From Polynucleobacter sp. AP-Nino-20-G2 (GTDB lineage Bacteria; Pseudomonadota; Gammaproteobacteria; Burkholderiales; Burkholderiaceae): a stretch of DNA of 64,000 bases. The notes below the pieces were generated by a model that saw only the letters and a program-made list of their open reading frames with translations, did no database searches and was not told the origin of the DNA. The stretch covers positions 1,409,130-1,473,129 of the forward strand of contig NZ_CP061313.1 of the NCBI RefSeq assembly GCF_018688235.1, in the 5' to 3' direction. Of this stretch, positions 24,235 through 33,329 are shown piece by piece. How positions within the stretch are numbered: the stretch's first letter is position 1; every line of letters starts with the position of its first letter. Made by a program: the position numbers and the translations under genes.

Positions 24235-26022
24235 TTAAAACTGCTCCGCTGTGAGTGCATTTGTGGAATACCCGCTTTCCAGAATTGAAGTTGCCAAAGC
24301 TTGGGCTTGCGGCAATGTATTTTCCGCAAAGAATCGCGCAGTTGCAATCTTAGCGTCAAAGAAGTTTGGATCACTCTCGCGCAAAGCTTGAGAGGCGAGT
24401 AAGGCTCGCGCCATCTGCCATGCACCCAGCACCAAACCACAGAGCCGTAAGTATGCGCAGCTGCCTGCGTATACGGCTTTAATATCGGTCTTTGCATTCG
24501 CTACGATGTAGGCAACAGCGGATTCAAATGCTTGCCGAGCCGCTATTAATTGCTTGAGTACCGCCTTCGCATCTTCGGTTCCACTAGCGGCAAGATCTTT
24601 TTCAGTCTGCGCAATCTTATCGGCCAGTGACTTGGCAATGGCTCCACCATCACGTACGGTTTTTCTACCAATTAAATCATTTGCCTGAATCGCCGTGGTG
24701 CCTTCATAGATAGTCAAAATACGGGCGTCACGGTAGTGCTGCGCAGCACCAGTCTCCTCAATAAAGCCCATGCCACCATGCACCTGAACGCCCAAGCTAG
24801 CAACCTCAATCGACATTTCAGTGGAGAAGCCCTTCACGATCGGAACTAGGAACTCGTAAATAGCCTGACTCTCCTTTCGCGCCACTTCGTCTGGAGCGGC
24901 ATGCTGAGCATCGTAGGCTGCAGCAGCGTAATACGCCAAAGCACGAGAAGCTTCAGTGTAAGCGCGCATGGTCATGAGCATGCGCTTCACATCCGGTTGC
25001 TCAATAATCGCAACGGGACCAGGGGAACCCGTCAAGTCGCGACTCTGCACACGATCCTTTGCGTACTGAACTGCCTTTTGATAGGCGCGCTCAGCTACCG
25101 CAATGCCTTGCATGCCGACAGCAAAGCGAGCGGCATTCATCATCACAAACATGTATTCCAGTCCACGATTTTCTTCGCCAACTAAATAACCAATCGCACC
25201 ACCATGATCACCAAACTGCAATACCGCGGTTGGACTCGCTTTAATCCCAAGCTTATGCTCAATTGATACGCAATGAACATCATTGCGCTCACCCAATGAA
25301 CCGTCGGCATTGACTAAAAATTTCGGCACTACAAATAATGAAATTCCTTTAACACCTTCAGGAGCATCAGGCGTTCTCGCCAAAACGAGATGGACAATAT
25401 TCTTTGCCATGTCGTGTTCGCCGTAGGTAATAAAAATCTTGGTAGCAAAAATTTTGTATGTGCCATTGCCTTCAGGCACGGCACGTGCACGCACCATGGA
25501 TAAATCTGAACCGGCCTGAGGCTCAGTGAGGCACATGGAACCAGTCCACTCGCCAGAAATCATGTTTGGAACAAATTGCTCCTGCAGCTCTGGACTTGCC
25601 GCAGTCAGCAAAGCCTCAATAGCTCCATCAGTCAACATAGGACATAAAGCAAATGACAAGCTAGCGGAGTGAACCATCTCAAAGCAAGCGGTCGCAATTA
25701 ACTTGGGCAAGCCCTGTCCACCAAACTGCGCGGGATGAACAACACCTTGCCAACCTGCCGCAGCAAACTGTTCAAATGCTTCTTTAAACCCAGGCGTAGT
25801 GGTGACTACGCCATCTTTTAAAGAGCTGGGGTTTTGATCGCCCGACCAATTGAGGGGCGCTACAACATCTTGGTTAAATTTTGCGGACTCTTCCAGGATC
25901 GCCGGGGCTAAATCTATATCTGCCCCTGCTTCAGCATAAGAGGGATACGCAACCACATCTGATAGCCCAGCTAATTCGTTCATCACAAACAGCATATCTT
26001 TCACTGGGGCTACGTATGGCAT
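24235..26022 (-). CDS. Acyl-CoA dehydrogenase with C-terminal extension (DmdC-like length)
   Basis: The 595-residue FAD enzyme oxidises an acyl-CoA at C2-C3 and passes electrons to ETF. It has the CLTEPQAGSDLS FAD/substrate motif, the GGMGFIEETGAAQHYRDARI block, and Glu in IYEGTTAIQ, the catalytic base position of long variants. The roughly 130-residue C-terminal domain after NDLIGRKT is the acyl-CoA dehydrogenase C-terminal module found in enzymes of about 590 residues, among them DmdC, which acts on methylmercaptopropionyl-CoA. Medium-chain or branched substrates are equally possible. It lies just downstream of etfB-etfA and an acyl-CoA ligase, so the four work as one oxidation pathway. Confidence 0.9.
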   Translation of the reverse strand: MPYVAPVKDMLFVMNELAGLSDVVAYPSYAEAGADIDLAPAILEESAKFNQDVVAPLNWSGDQNPSSLKDGVVTTTPGFKEAFEQFAAAGWQGVVHPAQFGGQGLPKLIATACFEMVHSASLSFALCPMLTDGAIEALLTAASPELQEQFVPNMISGEWTGSMCLTEPQAGSDLSMVRARAVPEGNGTYKIFATKIFITYGEHDMAKNIVHLVLARTPDAPEGVKGISLFVVPKFLVNADGSLGERNDVHCVSIEHKLGIKASPTAVLQFGDHGGAIGYLVGEENRGLEYMFVMMNAARFAVGMQGIAVAERAYQKAVQYAKDRVQSRDLTGSPGPVAIIEQPDVKRMLMTMRAYTEASRALAYYAAAAYDAQHAAPDEVARKESQAIYEFLVPIVKGFSTEMSIEVASLGVQVHGGMGFIEETGAAQHYRDARILTIYEGTTAIQANDLIGRKTVRDGGAIAKSLADKIAQTEKDLAASGTEDAKAVLKQLIAARQAFESAVAYIVANAKTDIKAVYAGSCAYLRLCGLVLGAWQMARALLASQALRESDPNFFDAKIATARFFAENTLPQAQALATSILESGYSTNALTAEQF

Positions 26023-26062
26023 AACTACTCCTATGGATTAGACAGATGGCAAATTAAATTTC

Positions 26063-26998
26063 TTAAGCGAGTAAATTCGTGAGCTCTGGAACGGCCGTAT
26101 TCAGATCTGCAACTAAACCGTAATCGGCAACACTAAAAATTGGTGCTTCTGGGTCTTTGTTGATTGCGACGATTACTTTGGAGTCTTTCATACCCGCTAA
26201 ATGCTGAATCGCACCAGAGATACCTACTGCGATATACAACTGGGGAGCAACAATCTTGCCAGTCTGGCCTACCTGATAGTCGTTCGGAACATAACCAGCA
26301 TCTACTGCAGCACGGGATGCACCCAAGGCAGCACCGAGCTTGTCGGCTAACGGCACCACAATCTCTTGATACTTCTCACCAGAACCTAAACCGCGACCAC
26401 CAGATACGATGATTTTGGCAGCAGTGAGCTCCGGACGATCTGATTTGGTCAACTCACGGCCTACAAAGGATGACTTGCCAGTAGAGTCAGCTGCAGTAGC
26501 TTTTTCTACAGCAGCAGAGCCACCTATAGCAGCTACTGGATCAAAACCAGTTGTGCGAACAGTAATGACTTTGACCGGGTCGGCGCTTTGCACAGTGGCA
26601 ATCGCATTACCTGCGTAGATTGGACGCTCGAAAGTATCAGCAGAAATAACTTTAGTGATGTCAGATAACTGCGCTACATCTAACTTAGCAGCAACACGTG
26701 GCAATACATTCTTACCATTAGCAGTTGCTGGAGCGAGAATATGGCTATAGCCACCTGCGATCGAGAGGATCTGCGCAGCCAAAGGCTCGGCCAATTGGTC
26801 GGCTAGGGCTGGAGAATCTACTTGGATGACCTTACGCACACCAGCAATTTGCGCAGCGGCGCTTGCAGCAGCATCAGAATTATTTCCAGCTACAAGAACA
26901 TCTACCTCCGGTGAGCAGAGTAACGCAGCTGCTACTGCATTGAGAGTAGCTGCCTTCAATGATTGATTGTCATGCTCAGCAATAACAAGTGCGGCCAT
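26063..26998 (-). CDS. etfA: Electron transfer flavoprotein alpha subunit
   Basis: EtfA binds FAD and, with EtfB, carries electrons from acyl-CoA dehydrogenases to the ETF-quinone oxidoreductase. The 311-residue chain has a Rossmann-like N-terminal half and the FAD site in the C-terminal third: VSGGRGLGSGEKY, GASRAAVDAGY, VGQTGKIVAPQLYIAVGISGAIQHLAGM and INKDPEAPIF. All expected contact motifs are intact. It starts at the base next to the end of etfB, so the two subunits are made together. Confidence 0.96.
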   Translation of the reverse strand: MAALVIAEHDNQSLKAATLNAVAAALLCSPEVDVLVAGNNSDAAASAAAQIAGVRKVIQVDSPALADQLAEPLAAQILSIAGGYSHILAPATANGKNVLPRVAAKLDVAQLSDITKVISADTFERPIYAGNAIATVQSADPVKVITVRTTGFDPVAAIGGSAAVEKATAADSTGKSSFVGRELTKSDRPELTAAKIIVSGGRGLGSGEKYQEIVVPLADKLGAALGASRAAVDAGYVPNDYQVGQTGKIVAPQLYIAVGISGAIQHLAGMKDSKVIVAINKDPEAPIFSVADYGLVADLNTAVPELTNLLA

Positions 26999-27748
26999 TT
27001 AGATCACCTTCGCTTCATTTTTTAATTTATCAACAAGAGCCGCTACATCAGCAACCATCACACCAGCAGAGCGCTTAGGAGGCTCCTCCACTTTGAGCGT
27101 TTTGAGGCGTGGCGCAATATCAACACTCAACTCTTCAGGCTTAATCACCTCAAGCGTCTTTTTCTTAGCCTTCATGATGTTCGGCAAAGTCACGTAGCGT
27201 GGCTCATTCAAACGCAAATCTGTCGTAATGACAGCGGGCAAGGTAATTGCAATAGTTTCTAAACCACCATCCACTTCACGCGTCACGCTGGCCTTACCAT
27301 CAGCAACTACCACCTTGGAGGCGAAAGTTGCTTGGGGAATATCCATTAAGCTCGCCAACATCTGGCCAGTTTGATTGCTATCATCGTCAATTGCTTGCTT
27401 ACCCAGAATAATGATTTGTGCTTGCTCTTTCTCGGAAAGGGCTTTGAGAATCTTGGCAACCGCTAATGGCTGCAACTCCGCATCGGTCTCCACCAAAATA
27501 GCACGATCAGCACCAATCGCTAAAGCCGTGCGCAAGGTTTCTTGGCACTGTGTTGGGCCAGCAGAAACAACCACTACTTCAGTAGCAACGCCAGCCTCTT
27601 TTAGTCGAACAGCCTCTTCAACAGCAATCTCATCAAAAGGGTTCATGCTCATTTTGACGTTTGCTAAATCTACACCCGAGTTATCGGACTTGACACGAAT
27701 TTTGACGTTGTAGTCCACAACGCGTTTTGCCGCTACTAAGATCTTCAT
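26999..27748 (-). CDS. etfB: Electron transfer flavoprotein beta subunit
   Basis: The 249-residue partner of EtfA binds AMP and docks on dehydrogenases. Landmarks are MKILVAAKRVVDYNVKIRVK at the N-terminus, NPFDEIAVEEAVRLKE, the nucleotide-contact stretch LGKQAIDDDSNQTGQMLA, and LRLNEPRYVTLPNIMKAKKK near the recognition loop with a Leu-rich anchor before it. It lies between the acyl-CoA ligase gene and etfA, all on the minus strand, 59 bp after the ligase. Confidence 0.96.
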   Translation of the reverse strand: MKILVAAKRVVDYNVKIRVKSDNSGVDLANVKMSMNPFDEIAVEEAVRLKEAGVATEVVVVSAGPTQCQETLRTALAIGADRAILVETDAELQPLAVAKILKALSEKEQAQIIILGKQAIDDDSNQTGQMLASLMDIPQATFASKVVVADGKASVTREVDGGLETIAITLPAVITTDLRLNEPRYVTLPNIMKAKKKTLEVIKPEELSVDIAPRLKTLKVEEPPKRSAGVMVADVAALVDKLKNEAKVI

Positions 27749-27807
27749 TATCGATTCTCTAATTTTTAGGTAACTATTTTATTTTATCCGCCCTGCACAG
27801 CTTCAGG

Positions 27808-29460
27808 CTAAACATCGATGGCGGTTGCCGAACCCGCCTGCTTACGCAATTCAAACTTCTGAATCTTGCCGGTAGAGGTCTTAGGAAGCTCCCCAAATAC
27901 CACCGCTCTGGGCACCTTAAATCCTGCTAAGTGCTGCTTACAGTGCGCAACGATATCGGCCACCGTGACCTCAACACCCGGCTTAATCTCGAGGAAGGCG
28001 CAAGGAGTTTCACCCCACTTTGAATCTGGCTTAGCCACTACTGCGGCGGCAATCACGGCAGGATGGCGATAGAGCACATCTTCAACCTCCACGGAAGAGA
28101 TATTTTCACCGCCAGAAATAATGATGTCTTTGCTGCGATCCTTCATCTTCACATAACCATCCGGGTTCATTACGGCTAAGTCGCCCGTATGAAACCAGCC
28201 GCCCTCAAACGCTTCTTTTGTAGCTGCCTCATTTTTGAGATAGCCCTTCATTGCGATATTGCCCTTGAACATAATTTCACCCATGGTTTCACCATCGGCT
28301 GGGACTGGCTCCATCGTTTCAGGATTGAGCACGGTAATAGCCTGTTGCATGTGATAACGCACACCCTGGCGTGCATTGAGTCGAGCTCTTTCGCCAATAT
28401 CGACCTCATTCCAATCATCTTGCTTCACGCACACTGCGGCAGGTCCATAGACCTCTGTCAAGCCATACACATGAGTCAAGTCAAAGCCTAACTTTTCCAT
28501 TCCCTCGATGATCGATGCTGGGGGCGCCGCTCCTGCAATTAAGCCTTTGACGCCAGCAGGAACGCCTTCTTTTAATTCATCCGGAGCATTGACTAGTAGG
28601 TTGTGCACAATCGGTGCCGCACAGTAATGTGTCACGCCATGATCTTTAATAGCGGCAAAAATATGCTGGGCATCAACCCTACGCAAACAGACATTAATGC
28701 CAGCTCGCGCGGCTACCGTCCATGGAAAACACCAGCCATTGCAATGGAACATCGGGAGCGTCCATAGGTATACAGGGTGCTTGTTAATATCCCAATCCAA
28801 GATATTCGAGACCGCGTTAATCGCAGCGCCACGGTGGTGATACACCACCCCTTTTGGATTGCCAGTAGTACCAGAGGTGTAGTTCAAGCAAATTGCTTGC
28901 CATTCATCTTCTGGAACCTTCAGCGCAAATTGAGAATCGCCTTCGGCCAAGAGTTTTTCATAGGCAAGTGAACCCAACTTCTCGCCGGGAACATCAAACT
29001 CTTTTTCCTCAACATCGATCACCAAGAACTCGCGCCCACTTTCCTTCTTTGCAATCTCGAGCGCTTTTTTCATCACCCCAGAAAATTCTGGATCCACGAT
29101 GACAACCTTCGCCTCTCCATGATTTAACATAAAGGCAATTGATTCAGCATCAAGGCGCGTGTTCAAAGCATTGAGTACGGCACCCGCCATAGGAATGCCG
29201 AAGTGGGCCTCTACCATTGGTGGCGTGTTCGGCAACATCACTGCAACTGTGTCACCGAGACCAATGCCATGCTTTTGTAAAGCGCTTGCCAACCGGCGAC
29301 AACGTTCATAGGTCTGACCCCAAGTCTGGCGCAACTTACCGTGAATAATTGCCAAGCGATCTGGATAGACTTCGGCGGATCTCTCTAAAAATAGCAATGG
29401 AGTAATTGGCGTGAAATTTGCTGAATTGCGCTCTAAACCTTGCTCAAAAATATTTGCCAT
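27808..29460 (-). CDS. Acyl-CoA ligase, AMP-forming (DmdB/medium-chain type)
   Basis: The 550-residue ANL-family enzyme activates a carboxylic acid with ATP and CoA. Motif A3 is LNYTSGTTGNPKGV, A5 is VYGLTEVYGPA, A7 is GWFHTGDLAV, A8 is KDRSKDIIISGGENIS, and the A10 lysine is in KTSTGKIQKF. The FHCNGWCFPWTVAARAG stretch is typical of the group that includes DmdB (methylmercaptopropionate ligase) and medium-chain ligases. Its location ahead of etfB, etfA and a long acyl-CoA dehydrogenase indicates a shared pathway. The acid cannot be read from sequence. Confidence 0.9.
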   Translation of the reverse strand: MANIFEQGLERNSANFTPITPLLFLERSAEVYPDRLAIIHGKLRQTWGQTYERCRRLASALQKHGIGLGDTVAVMLPNTPPMVEAHFGIPMAGAVLNALNTRLDAESIAFMLNHGEAKVVIVDPEFSGVMKKALEIAKKESGREFLVIDVEEKEFDVPGEKLGSLAYEKLLAEGDSQFALKVPEDEWQAICLNYTSGTTGNPKGVVYHHRGAAINAVSNILDWDINKHPVYLWTLPMFHCNGWCFPWTVAARAGINVCLRRVDAQHIFAAIKDHGVTHYCAAPIVHNLLVNAPDELKEGVPAGVKGLIAGAAPPASIIEGMEKLGFDLTHVYGLTEVYGPAAVCVKQDDWNEVDIGERARLNARQGVRYHMQQAITVLNPETMEPVPADGETMGEIMFKGNIAMKGYLKNEAATKEAFEGGWFHTGDLAVMNPDGYVKMKDRSKDIIISGGENISSVEVEDVLYRHPAVIAAAVVAKPDSKWGETPCAFLEIKPGVEVTVADIVAHCKQHLAGFKVPRAVVFGELPKTSTGKIQKFELRKQAGSATAIDV

Positions 29461-29512
29461 ATCTGCCTTGAATATTGTTCTCTATTAGCGGTAATGAATT
29501 ATTTGCACATAC

Positions 29513-30433
29513 TTAAATGTCGGCGAGCGCCTTGACGTGCGCTACGACGCTACGACCTAAGGCCGAGAGGTTGTAACCACCCTCAAGACAGCTGACGATG
29601 CGTCCTTGAGAATATTGATTTGCAATCTCTTTCAGTTTTTTAGTGATCCAAGCGTAGTCATCTTCAACTAGCCCCATTTGACCTAAATCGTCTTCGCGAT
29701 GCGCATCAAATCCCGCGGAAATAATGATGAGCTCTGGCTCAAAATCCCGCAAGCGTGGCAACCACTGCTCCTCTACGATCGAGCGCACTACATCCCCTCG
29801 AGTGGAAGCGGGCAGCGGCACATTAACCATATTATTCGCACGATCTAAACCGGTATACGGGTAAAAAGGATGCTGAAAGAAGCTGCACATCAATACGTTA
29901 GGGTAGTTGAAGAATGCCGCTTCAGTACCATTGCCATGATGGACATCGAAGTCAATAATGGCAACACGTTCAATACCGTACTCTTCCATTGCATAGCGCG
30001 CCGCTACCGCAACGTTATCAAACACACAAAATCCCATTGAACGGGTGGGCTCAGCATGATGACCAGGAGGGCGAATCGCGCAGAATACATTTTCCACCTC
30101 ACCCTTCATTACTGCATCCACTCCAGCAATCGCAGCACCAGCTGCACGAAGGGCAGCATTCCAAGTATGGGGATTCATAATAGTGTCACCATCCAACATG
30201 AAATATCCACTGGCTGGCGAGCGCTCCCTAACAAAAGCGATATGGTCTGGACTATGCACCAACTCCAGCTGCTCTTCGGTTGCCAAAGGCGCGTCTAGGT
30301 GATGCAGGAAGCGATCTACGCCACTTCTAATGAGTTGATCGTTGATCGCTTGAATGCGCTCTGGGCACTCGGGATGATGGCTACCCATTTCATGTTTCAG
30401 AAAATCTGGGTGAGTTATGTATCCTGTTGTCAT
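29513..30433 (-). CDS. Histone deacetylase-family amidohydrolase
   Basis: The 306-residue zinc hydrolase has the class II HDAC features: RPPGHHAEPTRSMGFCVFDN with the paired catalytic histidines, IDFDVHHGNGT with Asp and His ligands, SAGFDAHREDDLGQM with the third Asp, and EGGYN near the end. Bacterial members remove acetyl groups from acetylpolyamines or acetyl-lysine; acetoin utilisation protein AcuC is a relative that deacetylates acetyl-CoA synthetase. It lies 52 bp upstream of the acyl-CoA ligase gene and points the same way, so it may be first in that operon. Actual substrate unknown. Confidence 0.9.
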   Translation of the reverse strand: MTTGYITHPDFLKHEMGSHHPECPERIQAINDQLIRSGVDRFLHHLDAPLATEEQLELVHSPDHIAFVRERSPASGYFMLDGDTIMNPHTWNAALRAAGAAIAGVDAVMKGEVENVFCAIRPPGHHAEPTRSMGFCVFDNVAVAARYAMEEYGIERVAIIDFDVHHGNGTEAAFFNYPNVLMCSFFQHPFYPYTGLDRANNMVNVPLPASTRGDVVRSIVEEQWLPRLRDFEPELIIISAGFDAHREDDLGQMGLVEDDYAWITKKLKEIANQYSQGRIVSCLEGGYNLSALGRSVVAHVKALADI

Positions 30434-30516
30434 TACTAGAAATCCTCAATAGCAAAACTGTAATTTTTATAATTCAATAAAACCTATCTACCGATCAAAA
30501 ATCCACCTTCAAATCC

Positions 30517-31791
30517 ATGAATTTTCGCGTCTCCTACTACAGCTCAATATTGCTCATTGCGCTAGCTTTAATGGCCTGCTCCAGCACGCCCACCCAACAA
30601 GCTAACACTAAAGAGACTATCGTAAACCAGACAGAGGATGCTGCTACCGAAGCCCGTTTCACCCAAAATCTCAACCAATTACTTGCCCAAATTGCCCAAA
30701 GCCAAGAAATTCCGCTAGCCTCACTAGAAACAGGCTTCTCCGATGCTAAAGCGATTCCGTCGATTCGGAAATTGGTATTACCCCCATCGGGAACCTTTAA
30801 AAAGAATTGGGCCGCCTATCGCAAGCGCTTTATCGAACCCATTCGGCTCAAGGCCGGGAAGGCGTTTTGGGAGCAAAACCAGGACTACCTCCTCAGGACT
30901 GAGCAAGAGTCTGGCGTTCCAGCCGAGGTCATCGTGGCCATTATTGGCATTGAGACCATCTATGGACGTCAAACTGGCAACTTTCGGGTTAAAGATGTGC
31001 TCTCCACCCTGGCATTTAGCTACCCAGATACGCCCAATAAGGCTAGCCGCGAGCAACTCTTTAAAGATCAATTGCAGGAGTTAATCCTTTTATGCTGGTC
31101 AGAGGCGGGAGGCAGTTTGCCAGCTAAAAACAGTAGTCAAAGCACCAACCCAGCCCGTTTTAAGGCCTGCCTGAATCAAAATAGCTCCTATGCTGGGGCA
31201 ATCGGATTACCTCAATTTATGCCGAGTAGCATCCGTAGTTTTGCTGTGGATGGCGATGGCGATGGGCGGATCGATCTAAAACAAAGCCCCAAAGATGCAA
31301 TTGCCAGTGTTGCGAACTTTATGAAAAAGCATGGGTGGCAACCAGGCATGCCTATTTACTTCCCTATTCAAGAATCTGAATTTTCTAATGCTAAGGCTCT
31401 CGCTGATGGCGAACCTCAGCTTAAATTCACAGTACAAGAATTGATTGATAAAAGGATTCTGACAAAAGATCAAGGCGACTTACAGGCAGGTGGCGTCGAA
31501 CCTCAAAGCAAAGCATTGATTGTGGATCTCCCTTACCTAGATCAAGATGGAAATGATCGCGTGCGCTATGTTGCAGGTTTGAATAACTTCTTAACCATTG
31601 TGCAATACAACCGCAGCTATTTTTATGCACAAAGCGTTGTGGAATTCGCTGAGGCCTTGGGATATAAAAACCAAAGCGTCGTTCCCAGCATGGCAACTAC
31701 CAATAGCAAAACAAGTGCAAAAGAATTGAATTCAACTACACCCGCTAAATCTAAATCCAAAAAATCTAGCAGTAAGAAGAGGGTAAAGTAA
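30517..31791 (+). CDS. mltB: Lytic murein transglycosylase B, lipoprotein
   Basis: This envelope enzyme cuts the glycan strands of peptidoglycan with formation of 1,6-anhydro-muramic ends. A signal peptide ends in the lipobox ALMAC at about residue 21. The SLT-type catalytic region has the Glu in GIETIYGRQTGNF, followed by DVLSTLAFSYP and the CLNQNSSYAGAIGLPQFMPSS motif with DGDGDGRIDL. The 424 residues exceed E. coli MltB (361) through a C-terminal tail after residue 390 that is rich in Ser, Thr and Lys and looks disordered. It is divergent from the HDAC-like gene. Confidence 0.94.
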   Translation: MNFRVSYYSSILLIALALMACSSTPTQQANTKETIVNQTEDAATEARFTQNLNQLLAQIAQSQEIPLASLETGFSDAKAIPSIRKLVLPPSGTFKKNWAAYRKRFIEPIRLKAGKAFWEQNQDYLLRTEQESGVPAEVIVAIIGIETIYGRQTGNFRVKDVLSTLAFSYPDTPNKASREQLFKDQLQELILLCWSEAGGSLPAKNSSQSTNPARFKACLNQNSSYAGAIGLPQFMPSSIRSFAVDGDGDGRIDLKQSPKDAIASVANFMKKHGWQPGMPIYFPIQESEFSNAKALADGEPQLKFTVQELIDKRILTKDQGDLQAGGVEPQSKALIVDLPYLDQDGNDRVRYVAGLNNFLTIVQYNRSYFYAQSVVEFAEALGYKNQSVVPSMATTNSKTSAKELNSTTPAKSKSKKSSSKKRVK

Positions 31792-31816
31792 TTCCAAGAA
31801 CCGAATGTAAGCTTGA

Positions 31817-32728
31817 TTAAGCTGGAAAAACTCCGGTGGAAAGATAGCGATCGCCGCGATCACAAACGATAAATACAATCGTTGCGTTTTCAACCTGACG
31901 GGCAATTCTCAATGCAACCACTAGGGCGCCACCTGCTGAGATACCACAGAAAATTCCCTCTTCAGCAGCCAAACGACGAGCCATCTCCTCAGCATCCGCC
32001 TGGGTCACATACTCTATCCGATCAACCTTGTCGCCCTGATAGATCTTAGGCAGATACTCGGGTGCCCATTTTCGAATACCCGGAATCTGCGAACCTTCCT
32101 CCGGTTGAGCGCCAATAATCTGAATCTCTGGATTCATGGACTTTAAATAAGTAGATACACCGGTAATGGTTCCGGTCGTTCCCATTGCAGAAATAAAGTG
32201 GGTGATCTGTCCATCCGTATCACGCCAAATTTCAGGGCCAGTGGTTTCAATGTGTGCACGCGGATTATCTGGATTAGCGAATTGATCTAGGAGCCTGCCA
32301 CGTCCCTCTTTTTGAAGTTGCAAGGCGTAGTCGCGCGCAAACTCCATACCGCCAGAAGCTGCAGTCAAAATCAATTCCGCACCATAGGCAGCCATACTTT
32401 GTCTGCGTTCAATGCTCTGATTTTCAGGCATCACCAACACCATCTTGTAACCAAGCATGGCAGCTGTCATCGCCAACGCAATACCAGTGTTACCGCTGGT
32501 CGCCTCGATCAAGGTATCGCCTGGTTTAATTTCACCGCGCTCTTGCGCACGCAAAATCATCGACAGCGCAGGTCGGTCCTTCACCGACCCGGCTGGATTA
32601 TTGCCTTCTAACTTTCCCAAAATCATATTGTTCCTGGAGTCATTCTCAAGACCCGGGATGCGTTGTAAGCGAACTAAGGGAGTATTCCCTACAGTTTGTG
32701 AAATGGTTAAGTAAGAAGGTGTGCTCAT
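31817..32728 (-). CDS. cysM: Cysteine synthase B
   Basis: This PLP enzyme makes cysteine (or S-sulfocysteine from thiosulfate) from O-acetylserine. Lys50 in GSVKDRPAL is the PLP lysine, TSGNTGIALAM binds the substrate carboxylate, MGTTGTITG holds the phosphate and FCGISAGGAL is near the C-terminus. The 303-residue length and the EEGIFCGIS pattern favour CysM over CysK. It converges with mltB (25 bp apart) and starts 41 bp after the comEA-like gene. Confidence 0.94.
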   Translation of the reverse strand: MSTPSYLTISQTVGNTPLVRLQRIPGLENDSRNNMILGKLEGNNPAGSVKDRPALSMILRAQERGEIKPGDTLIEATSGNTGIALAMTAAMLGYKMVLVMPENQSIERRQSMAAYGAELILTAASGGMEFARDYALQLQKEGRGRLLDQFANPDNPRAHIETTGPEIWRDTDGQITHFISAMGTTGTITGVSTYLKSMNPEIQIIGAQPEEGSQIPGIRKWAPEYLPKIYQGDKVDRIEYVTQADAEEMARRLAAEEGIFCGISAGGALVVALRIARQVENATIVFIVCDRGDRYLSTGVFPA

Positions 32729-32769
32729 AAGGCCATTTTAGCCATAAGTAGGACTATGTATAAAAGGGC

Positions 32770-33165
32770 TTAATTTCGGCGGTTTGAGCCCGCACGATCC
32801 GGATGATGGCGAGAACCATTTTGACCACGCGAGCCACGTCTACTAGGGCTGGAGCCCTCCTTTGCTGTGCGTCCGTGTGGCTCGCGAAATGAACTGGGTG
32901 CCTCAATCGTTAAACCGTTATCCACCATTTTTTCTACGGACTTCATGCCGATACCACGCACGCGTTTTTGCAAATCATTGGCATCTTGGAAATGACCGCC
33001 ATCCAAACGTTCCGCAATGATGGTCTTTGCCTTAGCGGGGCCAATTCCTTTGATGCTTTCCAGCTCAGATTGGGTGGCAGTATTTACATTAACGGGGCTG
33101 GCCGCACTCAAACCCGACGCAGCCAGGATCACTGAAAAGGCTAAAGACTTTAATAATTGATTCAT
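32770..33165 (-). CDS. Secreted helix-hairpin-helix DNA-binding protein (ComEA-like)
   Basis: The ATG at 33165, preceded by GGAG, gives 131 residues; an 18-codon extension upstream reads through a hairpin and is unlikely. A signal peptide of about 21 residues ends at SAASPVN. The mature protein has the ComEA-type HhH pair: VNVNTATQSELESIKGIGPAKAKTII and DLQKRVRGIGMKSVEKM. ComEA binds incoming DNA in the periplasm during transformation. The last 40 residues are a basic tail rich in Arg, Ser and Gly, not part of the classical domain. It precedes cysM. A role in DNA uptake is inferred; other competence genes are not here. Confidence 0.88.
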   Translation of the reverse strand: MNQLLKSLAFSVILAASGLSAASPVNVNTATQSELESIKGIGPAKAKTIIAERLDGGHFQDANDLQKRVRGIGMKSVEKMVDNGLTIEAPSSFREPHGRTAKEGSSPSRRGSRGQNGSRHHPDRAGSNRRN

Positions 33166-33191
33166 TCGATCTCCATCAGAAAATAAATAAA

Positions 33192-33215
33192 TCCCGCACA
33201 AGGAATTTGGCGGGA
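33192..33215 (-). promoter_or_regulatory. Hairpin with T-rich tail in the comEA leader
   Basis: GCGGGA (33210-33215) and TCCCGC (33192-33197) form a 6-bp GC-rich stem. On the minus strand it is followed by TTTATTTATTTTC, and the comEA ATG lies 26 bases further. It resembles an intrinsic terminator placed inside the leader, so it may attenuate the gene or stop read-through from upstream. Confidence 0.5.
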
Positions 33216-33299
33216 GCATCTAAAACGAATGGAGAGAAGAAGCGTTGACCCCGTTTAAAGCAGGATCAGGCAATTACAAAAGAATAGGCAAATACCTAC

Positions 33300-33327
33300 G
33301 AAAAATCTTCGCCTTAAGAAGGCAAAG
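33300..33327 (-). terminator. Intrinsic terminator after the winged-helix gene
   Basis: On the minus strand CTTTGCCTT pairs with AAGGCGAAG (33319-33327 with 33307-33315, one G-T pair) around CTT, then ATTTTT. It starts within the last codons of the regulator gene (stop at 33330) and separates that gene from the comEA-like gene. Confidence 0.75.
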
Positions 33328-33329
33328 CA

